From: Eurosta solidaginis
Taxonomy: Eukaryota > Arthropoda > Insecta > Diptera > Tephritidae
Assembly: GCF_040869045.1 (NCBI RefSeq)
Contig: NC_090324.1
Location: 57,503,346 to 57,567,345 of the forward strand
DNA: 64,000 nucleotides
Direction of reading: 5' to 3'
This document shows, piece by piece, positions 11,395 to 22,383 of this stretch. The translations under genes and the position numbers were made by a program. Position 1 is the stretch's first letter, and every line of letters begins with the position of its first letter. Below the pieces are notes generated by a model, which saw nothing but the letters and a program-made list of their open reading frames with translations, did not search any database and was not told the DNA's origin.

Positions 11395-14300
11395 AAGGGT
11401 CATATGGAGACCCTTCCGGGATCATTTCTGGATGGTATTCGGGATCGGTCCGGGATCCCGCCGGGGTAATGTCGGGACTTCTCGGGACTATTTCGGGATC
11501 ATTTTGGGACCCTTCCGGAATCATTTCTGTATAGTTTTCGGGATCCCATCGGGGTTATTTTGGGACATTTTCGGGACTATTCCGGAATCATTTCGGGATT
11601 ATTTCGCGATCATTTGGGGACCCTTCCGGCATCATTTCTGGATGGTTTTCGGATTCCGTCCGGGATCCCGTCGGGGTACTTTCGGGATCATTTGCGTACC
11701 TTCGAGAGATAAATTCTTGATGGTTGCCGGGATCATTACGGGACTTTTTCGGGGTTATTTTGGATCCCTTAGGCATCATTTCTAGATGGTCTTCGGGATT
11801 CGTCCGGCATCCCGTCGGGGTAATTTCGGGACTTTTTCGCGACTTATACGGGATCATTTGGGGACCCTTTCGGCATCATTTCTGGATGGTTTTCGGGATC
11901 CGTCCGGGATTTCGTCGGGGTAATTTGGGGGCTCTTCCGGCATCATTTCTGGATGGTTTTTGGGATCCGTCCGGGATCTCGCCGGGTCAATTGGTGACTT
12001 TTTCGGGATCATTTGGGGGTTCTTCCGGCATCATTTCTGGAAGGTTTTCGGGATCCGTCCGGGATCCCGGGGGGTCATTTCGGGACTTTTTCGCGACTAA
12101 TACGGGATCATTTGGGAAACCCTTTCGGCATCATTTCTTGATGGTTTTCGGGATCCGTCCCGGATATCGTCGGGGTCATCTGGGGACTTTTTCGGGATCA
12201 TTTGGGGGCTCTTCCGGCACCATTTCTGGATGGTTTTCGGGATCCGTCCGGGATCTCGTCGGGGTCATTTGGGGACTTTTTCGGGATCATTTGGGGGCTC
12301 TTCCGGCATAATTTCTGGATGGTTTTCGGGATCCGTCCGTGATCCCATCGGGGTCATTTCGGGACTTTTTCGCGACTAATACGGGATCATTTGGGAGCCC
12401 TTTCGGCATCATTTGTGGATGGTTTTCGGGATCCATCCCGGATCTCGTCGAGGTCATTTGGGGACTTTTTCGGGATCATTTGGGGGCTCTTCCGGCATCA
12501 TTTGTGGATGGTTTTCGGGATCCGTGCGGGATCTCGTCGGGGTCATTTGGGGACTTTTTCGGGATCATTTGGGAGCTCTTCCGGCATCATTTGTGGATGG
12601 TTTTCGGGATCCGTGCGGGATCCCGTCGGGGTCATTTCGGGACTTTTCGAGACTAATACGGGACCATTTGGGAACCCTTTCGGCATCATTTCTGGATGGT
12701 TTTCAGGATCCCATCAAGGTAATTTCGGGACTATTAGGGGATCATTTGGGGACCTTTCCTGCATCATTTCTGGATAATTTTCGGGATCCGTCCGGGATGC
12801 CGACGAGGTCATTTCAGTACTATTTCGGGATCATTTGGGTTACGTACCGGCATCACTTCTGGATGGTTTTTGGCATTCGTCCGGGATCCCGTCGAGGTTA
12901 TTTCGGGACTTTTCATCGACTAATGCGGGATCATTTACGGACCCTTTCGGCATTCTTTCTGGATAGTTGTCGGGATCCGTTCGGGATCCCGTCACGGCCA
13001 TTTCGGGACTATTAGGGGATCATTTGAGACCCGTTCCGGCATCATTTCTGAATAATTTTCGGAATCCTTTCGGGATTCCGTCAGGGTCATTTCGGGACTT
13101 TTTCGGGATCATTTTGGGACCTTACCAAGATAATTTCTGGATGGATTTCGGGATCTGTCCGGGATGCCGTCAGGGTCATTTTGGGACTATTAGGTGATCA
13201 TTTGAGGACCTTTCCGGCATCACTTCTGGATGGTTTTCGGTATCCGTTCAGGATCCCGTCCGAATAATTGCGGGAAGTTTTCGGGATCATTTGGGGTCCC
13301 TTCCGGCATCATTTCTGGATGGTTTTTGGTATTCGTCCGGCATCCCGTCTGGGTCATTTCGGTACTTTTTCTCGACTAATACGGGATCATTTGCGGGCCC
13401 TTTCGGCATTATTTCTAGATAGTTGTCGGGATCCGTTCGGGATCCCGTCAGGGTCTTTTCGGAACTATTAGGAGATCATTTGAGGACCTTTCCGACATCA
13501 TTTCTGGATAGTTTTCGGGATCCTTTCGGGGTCCTGTCAGGGTCATTTTGGGACTTTTTCGGGATCATTTAAGAATGGCTTTCAGGATTCGTCCGGGAAC
13601 CCGTCAGGGTAATTTCTGGACTTTTCCGAGATTATTTCGGGATCATTTTGGGACCTTCCCAAGATCATTTCTGGATGGATTTCGGGATAAGTCCGGGATG
13701 CCGTCAGGGTCATTTTGGGACTATTAGGTGATGATTTGAGGACCTTTCCGGCATCACTTCTGGATGGTTTTCGGTATCCGTTCAGGATCCCGTCGGACTC
13801 ATTGCGGGACTTTTTCGGGATCATTTGGGGCCCTCCCAAGATAATTTCTGGATGGATTTCGGGATCTGTCCGGGATCCCGTCAGGGTCATTTAGGGATGA
13901 GTTCGAGATCCCGTCAGGGTCATTTCGGGACTTCTTCGGGACTATATCGGGATCATTTCTGGATGGTTTACGGGATCCGTCCAGGATCCCTTAAGGGTCA
14001 TTTCGGGACTATTAGGTGATCATTTGCGGACCTTTCAGGCATCACTTCTGGATGATTTTCGGTATCCGTTCAGGATCCCGTCGGAATCATTGCGGGATTT
14101 TTTCGGAATCATTTGGGATCCCTTACGGCATCATTTCTGGATGGTTATCGGGATTTGTCCGGATCTCGTCGGGGTTATTTCGGGACCTTTTCACGGCTAA
14201 TACGGGATCATTTGGGGATCCTCTAGGGGTCGTTTCGTGACTTTTTCTGTTTTATTTCGGGATCATTTGGGGACCTTCCGGCATAACTTCTTGATGGTTG

Positions 14301-14912
14301 GCCGGATCCAACAGGTTCATTTCGGGACCATTTTGGGATCATTTGGGGACCCTTCCGAGATCATTTCTGTATCCGTCCGGGATGCCGTAGGAGCCATTTC
14401 GGGATTTTTTGTTACTTTTCCGGGATAGTTTTTGGACCCTTCCGGGATCATTTATGGATCTGTGCAGGATCCCATCTGGGTAATTTCCGTACTATTTCGG
14501 GATCATTTTGGGACCCTTCCGGAATCATTCTGTATGTTTTTCACGATCCGTCGTGGATCCCCTCGGAGCCATTTCGGAACTTTTTCTGGAGTATGTCGGG
14601 ATAATTTAGGGACCCTTCCTGGATATTTTCTGGATGGTTTTTGAGATCCGCCCGGGAACCCGTCAGAGTCATTTCGGAACCTTTTCGGGATCATTTTGGA
14701 ACACCTTCAGGGATCATTTCTGTGTGGTTCTCTGGATACGTCTAGAATCGTATCGTTGTCATTTCGGGTTTTTTTGGGACTATTCCGGGAACTTTTGGAG
14801 ACCCTTTCGGGGCATTTCTGGATGTTTTCGGGATCCGTCCGCGATAGCGTGGGGTCATTTCGTAGCTTTTTCTGGAAAATTTCGGGATCATTTGGGATCC
14901 TATCAGGTTATC
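11395..14912 (+). repeat. Minisatellite block 4 (about 3.5 kb)
   Basis: Longest and cleanest block. Within 12,223-12,412 successive units are 89 and 100 bp, that is 8 and 9 steps of 11 bp with one 12-bp step. The central part (about 11,870-12,680) is homogeneous and looks recently expanded, while the ends are more diverged. Long frames of about 195-200 residues (for example 11,724-12,311 and 12,413-13,015) come only from the repeat. Confidence 0.92.
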
Positions 14913-15067
14913 AGCTCATTTAGTTTCTTTTTTTTTACTCAATTACAAAAATAAAATGCATTAGACAGAAAACAAAATTTTAAACAGATAACTTGATAAG
15001 CAGGCTAACGGGAATAGCCCATATATTTAAATTTCTCCTTGCGGACGGGGCCGCGGCTAAAGGCTGG
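14913..15067 (+). mobile_element. Helitron-like tail module, copy 4 (CTGG end)
   Basis: Tail with hairpin GCGG-CCGC and terminal CTGG at 15,064-15,067. CTGG still satisfies the CTRR rule. The next head begins 'taatattataaatgcgaaag', close to a common start of insect Helitron-like repeats. Confidence 0.65.
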
Positions 15068-15518
15068 TAATATTATAAATGCGAAAGCTTGGATGTTTGT
15101 CCAGACGTTTGTCTTTGTGACTCAATCACGCAAGAACGGCTAGACGGATTTGGATGAAGTTTTGCACGCATATAGAAAATAGTCTGGAAGGATCTACTAG
15201 CAATACGGTTTTGAAAAGGGGGGAGGTCCCCGTCCCCTAGGAACAGTTATAATTTAATTATAATATTTTTTCGTTTTTGTGGCTGAATCACGTCAGAACG
15301 GCTACACGGATTTTGTTAAAATTTGGGACGGAGACAATAGCCTACTGGCGAATTTTTTTTCGGACATGGAATGGGAGACAGGGGGTCCCACGACCCCTTC
15401 GAATAATCACTTCTCAAGAATTTTTACACATTATAACTTAACGTATACTGACCTTCACCAATATTACAACCTCAATGGGTCAAATAAGTCGAGGGCTTAC
15501 AAAGTGAGCAGTGACACC
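15068..15518 (+). mobile_element. Helitron-like head module, copy 5 (3' shortened)
   Basis: Head lacking the last ~300 bp seen in copies 2 and 3: after 'gtgagcagtgacaccc' it passes directly into minisatellite at 15,519. This deletion makes it distinct from the other heads. Confidence 0.6.
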
Positions 15519-15664
15519 CCTCCGGGATCCCGCCGGGGTAATTTCGGGACTTTTTCGGGACTATTTTGGGACCCTTCTGGGATCATTTCTGTATAGTTTT
15601 CGGAATCCGTCCGGAATCCCGTCGGGGTTATTTTGGGACATTTCCGCGACTACTCCGGGATCAT
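15519..15664 (+). repeat. Minisatellite block 5, truncated
   Basis: About 13 steps of the 11-bp repeat. The macro-array ends here, where sequence leading into the HINE-like head at 15,678 takes over. Confidence 0.85.
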
Positions 15665-15677
15665 GTAAACTGTATTT

Positions 15678-16190
15678 ATACTCAGCGTGCTTTGCACACA
15701 GAGTATATTAACTTTTATTGGATATCGGTTGGTTGTACAGGTATAAAATAATCGAGGTAGATATAGACTTCCATATATAAAAATCATCACTATCGAACAA
15801 AAATTTGATTGAGCCATGTCCGTCCATCCGCCCGTCAGCCAGTTAACACGGTAACTTGAGTAAGTATTGAGATATCTTCACCAAATTTGGTACACGAGCT
15901 TACCTGGACCCAGAATAGATTGGTATTGGAAATTAGCGAAATTGGGTGATAACCACGCCCACTTTTTATACTCAGCGTGCTTTGCACACAGAGTATATTA
16001 AGTTTGATTGGATAACGGTTGGTTGTACAGGTATAAAGGAATTGAGATAGATATAGACCTCTATATATCAAAATCATCAGTTGTGAAAAAAAAATTTCAT
16101 TGAGCCATGTCCGTCCGTCTGTCCGTTAACATGATAACTTGAGTAAATATTGGGATATCTTCACCAAGTTGGTACACGTGTTGGTGCTTG
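15678..16190 (+). mobile_element. Two tandem HINE-like head fragments (CAGCGTG subfamily)
   Basis: ATACTCAGCGTG begins at 15,678 and again at 15,968, a 290-bp head-to-tail duplication of the first part of the HINE-like element seen in full at 32,244. Each begins with a hairpin, ATACTC...GAGTAT around GTGC-ttt-GCAC, and contains a GTCC-rich stretch followed by 'atatcttcaccaa'. Neither has the internal minisatellite or the tail. Strand is given as head to tail. Confidence 0.75.
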
Positions 16191-17595
16191 TTGTATCTGT
16201 TTTTGCTTGTCATCTGCGGAGGAGGGTCCTTGCTCGGGCGCTATTTATGAGGTGGGTTTTTTCTAAGGCTGGGGTAACGATTAGTCAGTACAGAGTCGAG
16301 TAAAGTCAAACACACCTACTGAATAAAAACACAATATTTATGTGTTACGAACACACGCACATACGGCTGGAGGTGTTAGCAGGGCAGCAGCTTTCCATTC
16401 CAAGATGGTGAGGGAGGAAGGAGAGCGGCGGCTAGCGGTCGTCATAGCAGAGGGGGGATCGGTAGGACGGTTGAACAGTGGTCGGGTAACGGACGGATTA
16501 GTATGGCGATATGGAAGGAGCGGCGGCTTTACGGCAGGAGGATAGCGGACCGCCAACAGTCGTCGTAGCAGCGGCGGGAGCAACGCGGCGGCTGAACGGC
16601 GGCAGGATAGCGGACGGCCAACGGGCGACGGCACCAGATGGGCCACGATGCGACAGCAACAGCGGTGGGCGACGGAGCGCATACCTGGGCGAAGGCGGGA
16701 TCGGAGGTATGCTGGCAACGAAGTTTACCTGTAAAGCGGCGGGTTGTTCCAGTAGGGGTAGTCGTCGGTGGTATCGGACGGATCAATCGTCGGCGGAATC
16801 GGTGGTCGGCGGTTTCGGACGGATCGGTGACCTACGAGAGACTGCGAGGATTCGGTTAGTGCTGGCTCCACCGCTGGACACCGTGAATCGATCCGTGGGC
16901 GGGGAAGCAGTGCACCTTAAATGCACAGCGGTAGCCCCTTGTGCGCACACGTCGGTTCACGGCCGAAGCCAGAGCCGTGGAGAGGGGTTCATGCGGTTGT
17001 TCGGGTCACTCCTCACCGGAACATGGCGACGGAGGGAGATAGTCCGAAGACTCCACTCCTGTCGTCCAGGCACAGCAAGGGGTGACCCGCGCCACGGCCG
17101 CACCCCCTTCTCTCAAGCTCGCTGGTGGGAGTGGTCAGATAAGCCTTAGGCATCTGCTCCGGCCAGCTTACTACATTAGAGCTGAGGGGTCGCCTGGTCG
17201 TTCGGCGTCATGCCACTCAACACCTGGGTGGGCTACGGAGGGAAATAGTCCGAAGACACTACTCTTGTCGTCCAGGCCAGGTGACTGGTGACCCGCGCCA
17301 TGACAGCGCCCCCTTCCGCTTCCCTTCCTGTGGAGACTGACTTGCTGGTGGGAAATTCACTCATTTATACGACCTGCGTTATAAAGCACTTAAGCAATGC
17401 ACCGCTACTTTGGCATTTTTGTATATATTGCCATTTACTGCCGCTCTTCATATGGTGGTCGCCTTATTGCTAGAACTGAATGCCACCTGACTATACTATA
17501 TAGGCATAGTTTCAGATGCAATTAAGAAAAGAGGTACAGCGGGAGTTATATTATTGTAACGCTACGTTACAACAGCGTTGCTTCTTAATCAGTGT
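16191..17595. other. GC-rich unassigned region with a 210-bp imperfect duplication
   Basis: From about 16,360 to 17,340 the sequence is markedly GC- and CpG-rich compared with the rest of the window. Open frames on both strands (for example 16,511-17,149 plus and 16,338-16,718 minus) overlap and have low-complexity A, G and R composition with no recognisable domain, so I do not call a gene. The phrase 'atagtccgaagac' plus 'gtcgtccagg' and 'gtgacccgcgcca' occurs near 17,038-17,095 and again near 17,246-17,300, an imperfect duplication about 210 bp apart. It could be LTR or leader sequence of a retroelement. Confidence 0.4.
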
Positions 17596-18246
17596 TTCCG
17601 CTGCAGTGTTACCACTTTGATGCTTTTGGAGCCAGATCTGGCCCCTTTTTTGGGTTTTAGCTCCAAATTCCGGTTTAGCCCTTACCTCTTTTTTAGCCCT
17701 CTTTAAAATGTTTGCCCCTTTTTGGTTCCAAACCTTTTTCGGCAATACGTATTGTGAAATTTGTAATGCGTTTTATATGTGTCGAAGTGTTATTTTATTT
17801 GTTTCGTTATGTATAATGTGGCAACTCGGTACTCAACTGATAACAAAAACTTTAATCGATAAACTGTATCATGAGATTTTATATTTACTTTCCAGCTTGT
17901 GCAACAGCATAGTGTCACCTACTAAGAATTTCGGCCCTTTAACTTCAGATTATAATATATTTTGTCTCCCGTACCTTATTTCATTATACCTTTAAAGAAT
18001 ATATACGAATTAAAAAATAAGATACATTTATATACGAATTCATTGAAAGAAAGATACATAATATATGTCGCGACTTCATAATTAAATTAAAAAAAAAAAA
18101 AAAAAAGCAAGTATAACTGATGAAATAACGAGATTACAAATGAAGTGGAAAAATATCTATCTCCAAAATTGGAAAAATGTGACTTCAACATTAAGTTTTT
18201 AGTTTGATGTTAAACAGCGTAATTCTAAATGCTTGTCCAATTTGTG

Positions 18247-18320
18247 CTGCCACTAAGTAATGCTGAAGTTGCAAGAACGTTTTCAAACATATGTTTGATT
18301 AAAGCAAACACAGAAACAAA
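18247..18320 (+). pseudogene. hAT transposase C-terminal dimerisation motif remnant
   Basis: One short frame encodes LPLSNAEVARTFSNI followed by CLIKANTETN and a stop. The hATC dimerisation region carries a 'LPxSNAExERxFS' signature, which this matches. The surrounding sequence has no open frame, so only the motif survives. Its plus orientation gives the element's direction. It supports the hAT call made from the ends. Confidence 0.75.
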
Positions 18321-18696
18321 TTGAGTTTAGTTATGTTGAATTCGCTTCTGATAATAAGAAGTGGTCTTTAACGGTTGAATAAATGCTGTTATGACTTTGA
18401 AATAAACAACGATTTCTTAAAATTAATAAACACAAAAAATATTATTTGAGTGCAGCAAAAATAATAATTCATCTTCTGAGGACGAAATCTTAGATTTTTA
18501 AGTCTAAGGCCCTTCAAACATATCTCGTCCCAACATAAACTTGAATATCGCACACGTGTATTTTAATGGTGATTCGTTCACCCGTAGAACGTTAAAAATT
18601 TAATAAAAAAATTGGAAAAAATTCAAACAAATTTTCATCGGCCAACATTTTGGCAAGTCGTATTATTGGCGAACCAATAGCCGTGCTGTCATTGAA

Positions 18697-19061
18697 AAAT
18701 AAAAAAAATAAATGTAAGGCGCGATAACCTCCGAAGAGATCTAGGGCCGAGCTTCTCTTCCAATTTGCGTCGTGCTCCTCTTGATTTTTCCCTACAAATT
18801 GGCCGGACGGGACCTACATGTTTTATGCCGACTCCGAACGGCATCTGCAAGGCAGATGAGTTTTCACTGAGAGCTTTTCATGGCAGAAATACAATCGGAG
18901 CGCTTGCCAGACACTGCCGAGGGGGGACCCCGCTTAGAAAAATTTTCTTCTAATTGAAAAATCTTATTTCTAAAATTTTGATGTTGCTTTGCCCGGGAGT
19001 TGAACCCAGGGCATACGGTGTGATAGGCGGAGCACGCTTCCATCACACCACGGTGGCCGCC
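18697..19061 (-). mobile_element. tRNA-derived SINE, copy A, inside the hAT element
   Basis: About 365 bp, minus orientation: it begins at 19,061 with GGCGGCCACCGTGGTGTGAT (A-box region), has the B-box GGGTTCAACTCCC, a unique body ('gaaaagctctcagtgaaaac') and a T-rich 3' end read here as A-rich at about 18,700. It is nearly identical to the plus-strand copy at 62,721. Being inside the hAT element, it is younger than that insertion. No clear target duplication was found for this copy. Confidence 0.85.
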
Positions 19062-19426
19062 AATAACATAAATACTTCTTATTTTTTAACGATACCTTAC
19101 CGCCAAATGGCAAAATAAAATTAAAAAAAAACCGTATTTTTGTTATTAATATAATATAAGATGAACTATAAAAACAGTATTATTTATGTACCTCCCTTGC
19201 TCCTAATTTTTTTTTTTTTTGTTAGTTTACTTACTTTATAACTTTGTTTAAGTTTGATTTGAAATAGATATGAAAACTTATATTGAAAAATATACATACA
19301 TATATGTACTTTTAGTTCTTCTTTCAATGTGTTTTGGATTTTCTTAAAGAAATCTTGCTCTTTCTAGTCCCCTTTTTCTAGATTCTAGCCCCAAAGAAAT
19401 TTTTTTCTGGCAACACTGTTCCGCTG

Positions 19427-20235
19427 TTAGCTATTATATCAATGTTATCATCTGATCTAATTACAGAGACTTGATCGTATTGCTTTATGCAATTGTTTTG
19501 TTATCGATATTAGAGAAAAATTGCAAAGTTTACAAACGGCTTCTCTGGAGCTGTGTATTGAACTGGAATCTCCAACATTCATACCAGTGTAAAGGCAGAT
19601 GCCTTTAACCACTCAGCCATATGAATGCCCCGCTGCTCGCTTTGCAATTGGTCTATAAGTATTGCTTTTGTTTTTATTCGTTTTGATTCACCGTTTAGGT
19701 ACATATAATTCTATGTGCTGTTTAATCCTGATGGTGTGGAATTTTTAGGCGCGCTTAAAATCTTAGTAACAATGCATTTTTTCAGTTTTGGCTTTTATTA
19801 GCAGAACTTCCGCTGTTAACTATTGTATCAATATTATCATTTGTATTTAATTAGCGAGATTAGCTCATATTGCTTTATAAAATGGTTTTGTTATAGATAT
19901 TAGAGAAAATTTCAAAGTTTACAAACGGCGATGGTTACTAGGACTTGTTTCTGCATTTCACTTTTTCCTCAGCTAGCAATATGAGCAAGTCTCGCTAATT
20001 AAATACAGATGATAGCATTCATATAATCGCTAATAGCAGAAGCACTGCTAATAAAAAAACAATGCTGTAAAAATCCATTGTTACTAAGCTTTTAAGCGCC
20101 TCAAAGATTCCACGCCATTAGGATTAAAAAGCATATAGAGTAGTATGTACTTAAGTGGTGAATAAAAAAGAATAGCAACAAAGGCAATACTTAGAGACCA
20201 ATTGCAAAGTGAGCAGCGGGGCTATATAAATGCTG
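19427..20235. repeat. Large imperfect inverted duplication with a tRNA-like segment
   Basis: Sequence around 19,627-19,960 is repeated in reverse complement at about 20,000-20,225; for example 'caattggtctataagtattg' at left pairs with 'caatacttagagaccaattg' at right. The centre is near 19,985. A second pair is in direct orientation: 'aagtttacaaacggc' ends both 19,427-19,550 and 19,815-19,930. Parts recur at 32,100-32,240. It behaves like a rearranged, foldback-style repeat family; no protein is encoded. Confidence 0.75.
19555..19626 (-). other. tRNA-like sequence with decayed B-box
   Basis: On the minus strand an A-box-like TGGCTGAGTGGTTAAAGGC is followed by 'ggagattccagttcaatac', a degenerate B-box. 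A partial relative lies on the plus strand near 31,000-31,045. Likely a tRNA-derived SINE head rather than a tRNA gene. Confidence 0.5.
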
Positions 20236-20289
20236 TGGAAACTTGAGCTGGCGATTTTCAGACTTAGTTTCTCTCGAGGGGGGGTTAGG

Positions 20290-20682
20290 AATAAAAAGGC
20301 AGTGATTAATATTAAAATTTCCAATAGTGTTTTATTTCAAGGGAATGTGCAATATAAAAATAGAAAGGAGAGTTTAAAGGAGCAAGCGTGCAATTGCTAC
20401 AATGTTACCTTTAATATATATTCAGGGACTCTGCGTTTTGGCGAGGATATTTTAATGGTGGTTAAAAACTTGTTGTTCCAACTTACGAGCGTGCGTATAC
20501 TGCTGCGGCTTTAATCCAAGTGACCGAGTACCATTCCATGCGTTCCGTTTACCCCCCAAAGCTAACAGGCCTTTGGCGGGGTAACTTAACGAAACGTCAC
20601 TTTTTCTTCGAGTATAAGTTCTAACGACCAATAAGCGGTTTTGTACTAGATTGCATTAGTGGGGCCGGCCCTTTGTTTTCCT
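20290..20682 (+). repeat. ~390-bp dispersed repeat, left copy
   Basis: Runs from 'aataaaaaggcagtgattaa' to 'ggccggccctttgttttcct' and is matched at roughly 90% by eye by 30,559-30,956 in the same orientation. On the minus strand it contains AATAAA. It abuts a BEL/Pao protease fragment on its right, so an LTR origin was considered, but the BEL families beside the two copies differ. A short 94-residue frame across it has no recognisable domain. Confidence 0.75.
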
Positions 20683-20706
20683 ATTAATAATTGTATCTGC
20701 GACATT

Positions 20707-21111
20707 TTAGGCTCGGGATACTCCAGAGAGCACGAATCCAAAGATTGTGCTTTGCGCCAAGAGCGGGCCGAATGACGCTGGCAGCACTTGGTTGAGCATG
20801 ATGTCGGCATACACGTCTGCCCCGAGAACTAAGCGTACCGGCGACGCGACGTAGAATTTGGGATCGGCGAGGCAGATGTGAGTATACATAGCCGCGATGG
20901 CTGGATCCAGGTTGTGACTAGGCGCCACTCGGTGGAAATGTGGTGTGACGACGACATGGGTCGCAATGTGTTTGTTGTCGCCGTGCTTCCACCGCAGACA
21001 CACCACACAGCCTGTCTGACTACCCACTCGAGTTTCGTTCAGCCGCAGCTCCCGGACCAAATCAGCGGATATGACACTGGATGACGAACAAACGTCGATC
21101 AATGCTCGCAC
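20707..21111 (-). pseudogene. BEL/Pao protease fragment (element BEL-1)
   Basis: 134 residues of a BEL/Pao aspartic protease: it begins RALIDVCSSSSVIS, where the family active site is D-[TSC]-G-S, so the glycine is replaced by cysteine. It continues through HICLADPKF, LVLGADVYADIM and ends FGFVLSG, the usual C-terminal block of this domain. Reverse transcriptase and integrase that should follow (leftward) are missing and the 390-bp repeat begins 25 bp later. Upstream, a Jockey-like LINE separates it from the gag zinc knuckle at 22.6-22.9 kb. It differs clearly from the protease at 29.6-30.1 kb. Confidence 0.8.
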
Positions 21112-21375
21112 CAGGTGAAGCCATTCTCCGGCTTATATTTTGACGATAGCGGTCGGCGAAATCGAAATCATGGGCCGCAGTACCGATCCAGCGACGGGGT
21201 CCAGCCCTGTACGTCCACTGCGGAACGTTAGCGGCGTCCTTAGTTGGCGAGTGGCAATGACTCCTCGAAAATCGGTGGCGGTCGACGTAGCGCGAGGCAG
21301 GCGAGCCGTGATGGCTTCGTAACAGCGATTTGTGTTGTTGTCAGCCAGCTGGGGGCATTGTCGGCGGCGACGGTT

Positions 21376-22375
21376 GTTGTTGTTGTTGTAGCAATGCTCG
21401 CCCCACCTAATAGCCGCGACCGATCACAAATTGTCATCAATATCCTCTAACGGGAGTCCAAGGAAACTTGCCGTTTCAACAGGGGTGGACCATAACGAAA
21501 GGGGTGTTAGAGGCGTTGGTTCCACATTACAATTAAAGAGATGGATGGTGTCATGTGGGGACACATTGCAAGCGAGGCATACATTTTGTATGTCAGGGTT
21601 GGTTCTGGATAAGTAAGGGTTTAACCTGTTACAGTATCCAGAACGAAGTTGAGCAAGAGTGACACGTGTTTCCCTGGGGAGTATGCGTTGCTCTTCCGCG
21701 AGTTTTGGATACTTTTCTTTAAGTACTGGATTCACCGGGCAATTCCCAGCATAAAGGTCCGACGCCTGTTTATGGAGTTCACCAAGGACCTGCTTGTGTT
21801 TTTTCACTTCATACGGCTGGGTTCTCAGGTGCAGTATTTCCTCAAAATGCTTACGGAGATGACTCCTTAAGCCCCTAGGCGGTGCTGGTTCATCAATCAG
21901 ATATATGTTGGGATGCCCAGGTTTCTGGGTATTCAAAAGGAACTGTTTGGTCAGCATCTCATTTCTCTCCCTGATGGGGAGTATTCTCGCCTCATTATGT
22001 AGATGCTGTTCTGGGGACATAAGAAGACAGCCCGTGGCGATTCTGAGAGCAGTATTTTGGCAGGCCTGTAGTTTCTTCCAGTGGGTAATTTTTAGGCTTG
22101 GCGACCATATGGGTGACGCGTAGCACGTAATCGGCTGGCTAATTGCTTTGTATGTAGTCACGAGCGTTTCTTTTTCTTTTCCCCAGGTACTGCCAGCGAG
22201 GGATTTGAGGATTTTGTTACGGCTCTGAATTCTCGGAACAATTGCGGTTGCGTGCTCACCAAAATGTAGATCCTGATCAAACATCACACCCAAGATTTTG
22301 GGGTGTAGGACAGTCGGTAGCGTAGTGCCATCGGCGACGGTGAGGGGTTCTGGTCGACTGTTGGCGCTCATGTTT
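21376..22375 (-). mobile_element. 5'-truncated Jockey-like LINE inserted in BEL-1
   Basis: Contains a 315-residue frame (21,424-22,371) of the C-terminal third of a Jockey-type ORF2: thumb (HPKILGVMFDQDLHFGEHA), TCYASPIWSPSLK, and the C-terminal zinc-binding stretch CLACNVSPHDTIHLFNC, ending LGLPLEDIDDNL. The catalytic YADD region lies upstream of the truncation and is absent. The element ends at the left in (CAA)n-type sequence near 21,376-21,395, a tail common in fly Jockey elements. It splits BEL-1 gag from its protease, so it is younger than BEL-1. Confidence 0.85.
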
Positions 22376-22383
22376 TAGCAGGG

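Larger units (their letters stand above)
17604..19418 (+). mobile_element. Decayed hAT transposon with 8-bp target duplication
   Basis: Left end CAGTGTTACCA (17,604) and right end TGGCAACACTG (to 19,418) are inverted repeats of the hAT type (CAGNGTTGCCA). The flanks are identical 8-mers TTCCGCTG at 17,596-17,603 and 19,419-19,426; eight bases is the hAT duplication length. A related uninterrupted sequence at about 19,790-19,826 ('gaacttccgctgttaacta') serves as an empty-site paralogue, so the element landed in an existing repeat. Inside are a hATC remnant and a SINE; no full transposase remains. Confidence 0.88.

Noticed and set aside
1..15664. CRISPR-like array
   Set aside because: Repeats are degenerate and directly abutting, with no unique spacers and no cas genes; the context is eukaryotic.
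16338..17149. Host gene in the GC-rich island
   Set aside because: Overlapping frames on both strands, low-complexity composition and no recognisable domain; openness is explained by high GC.
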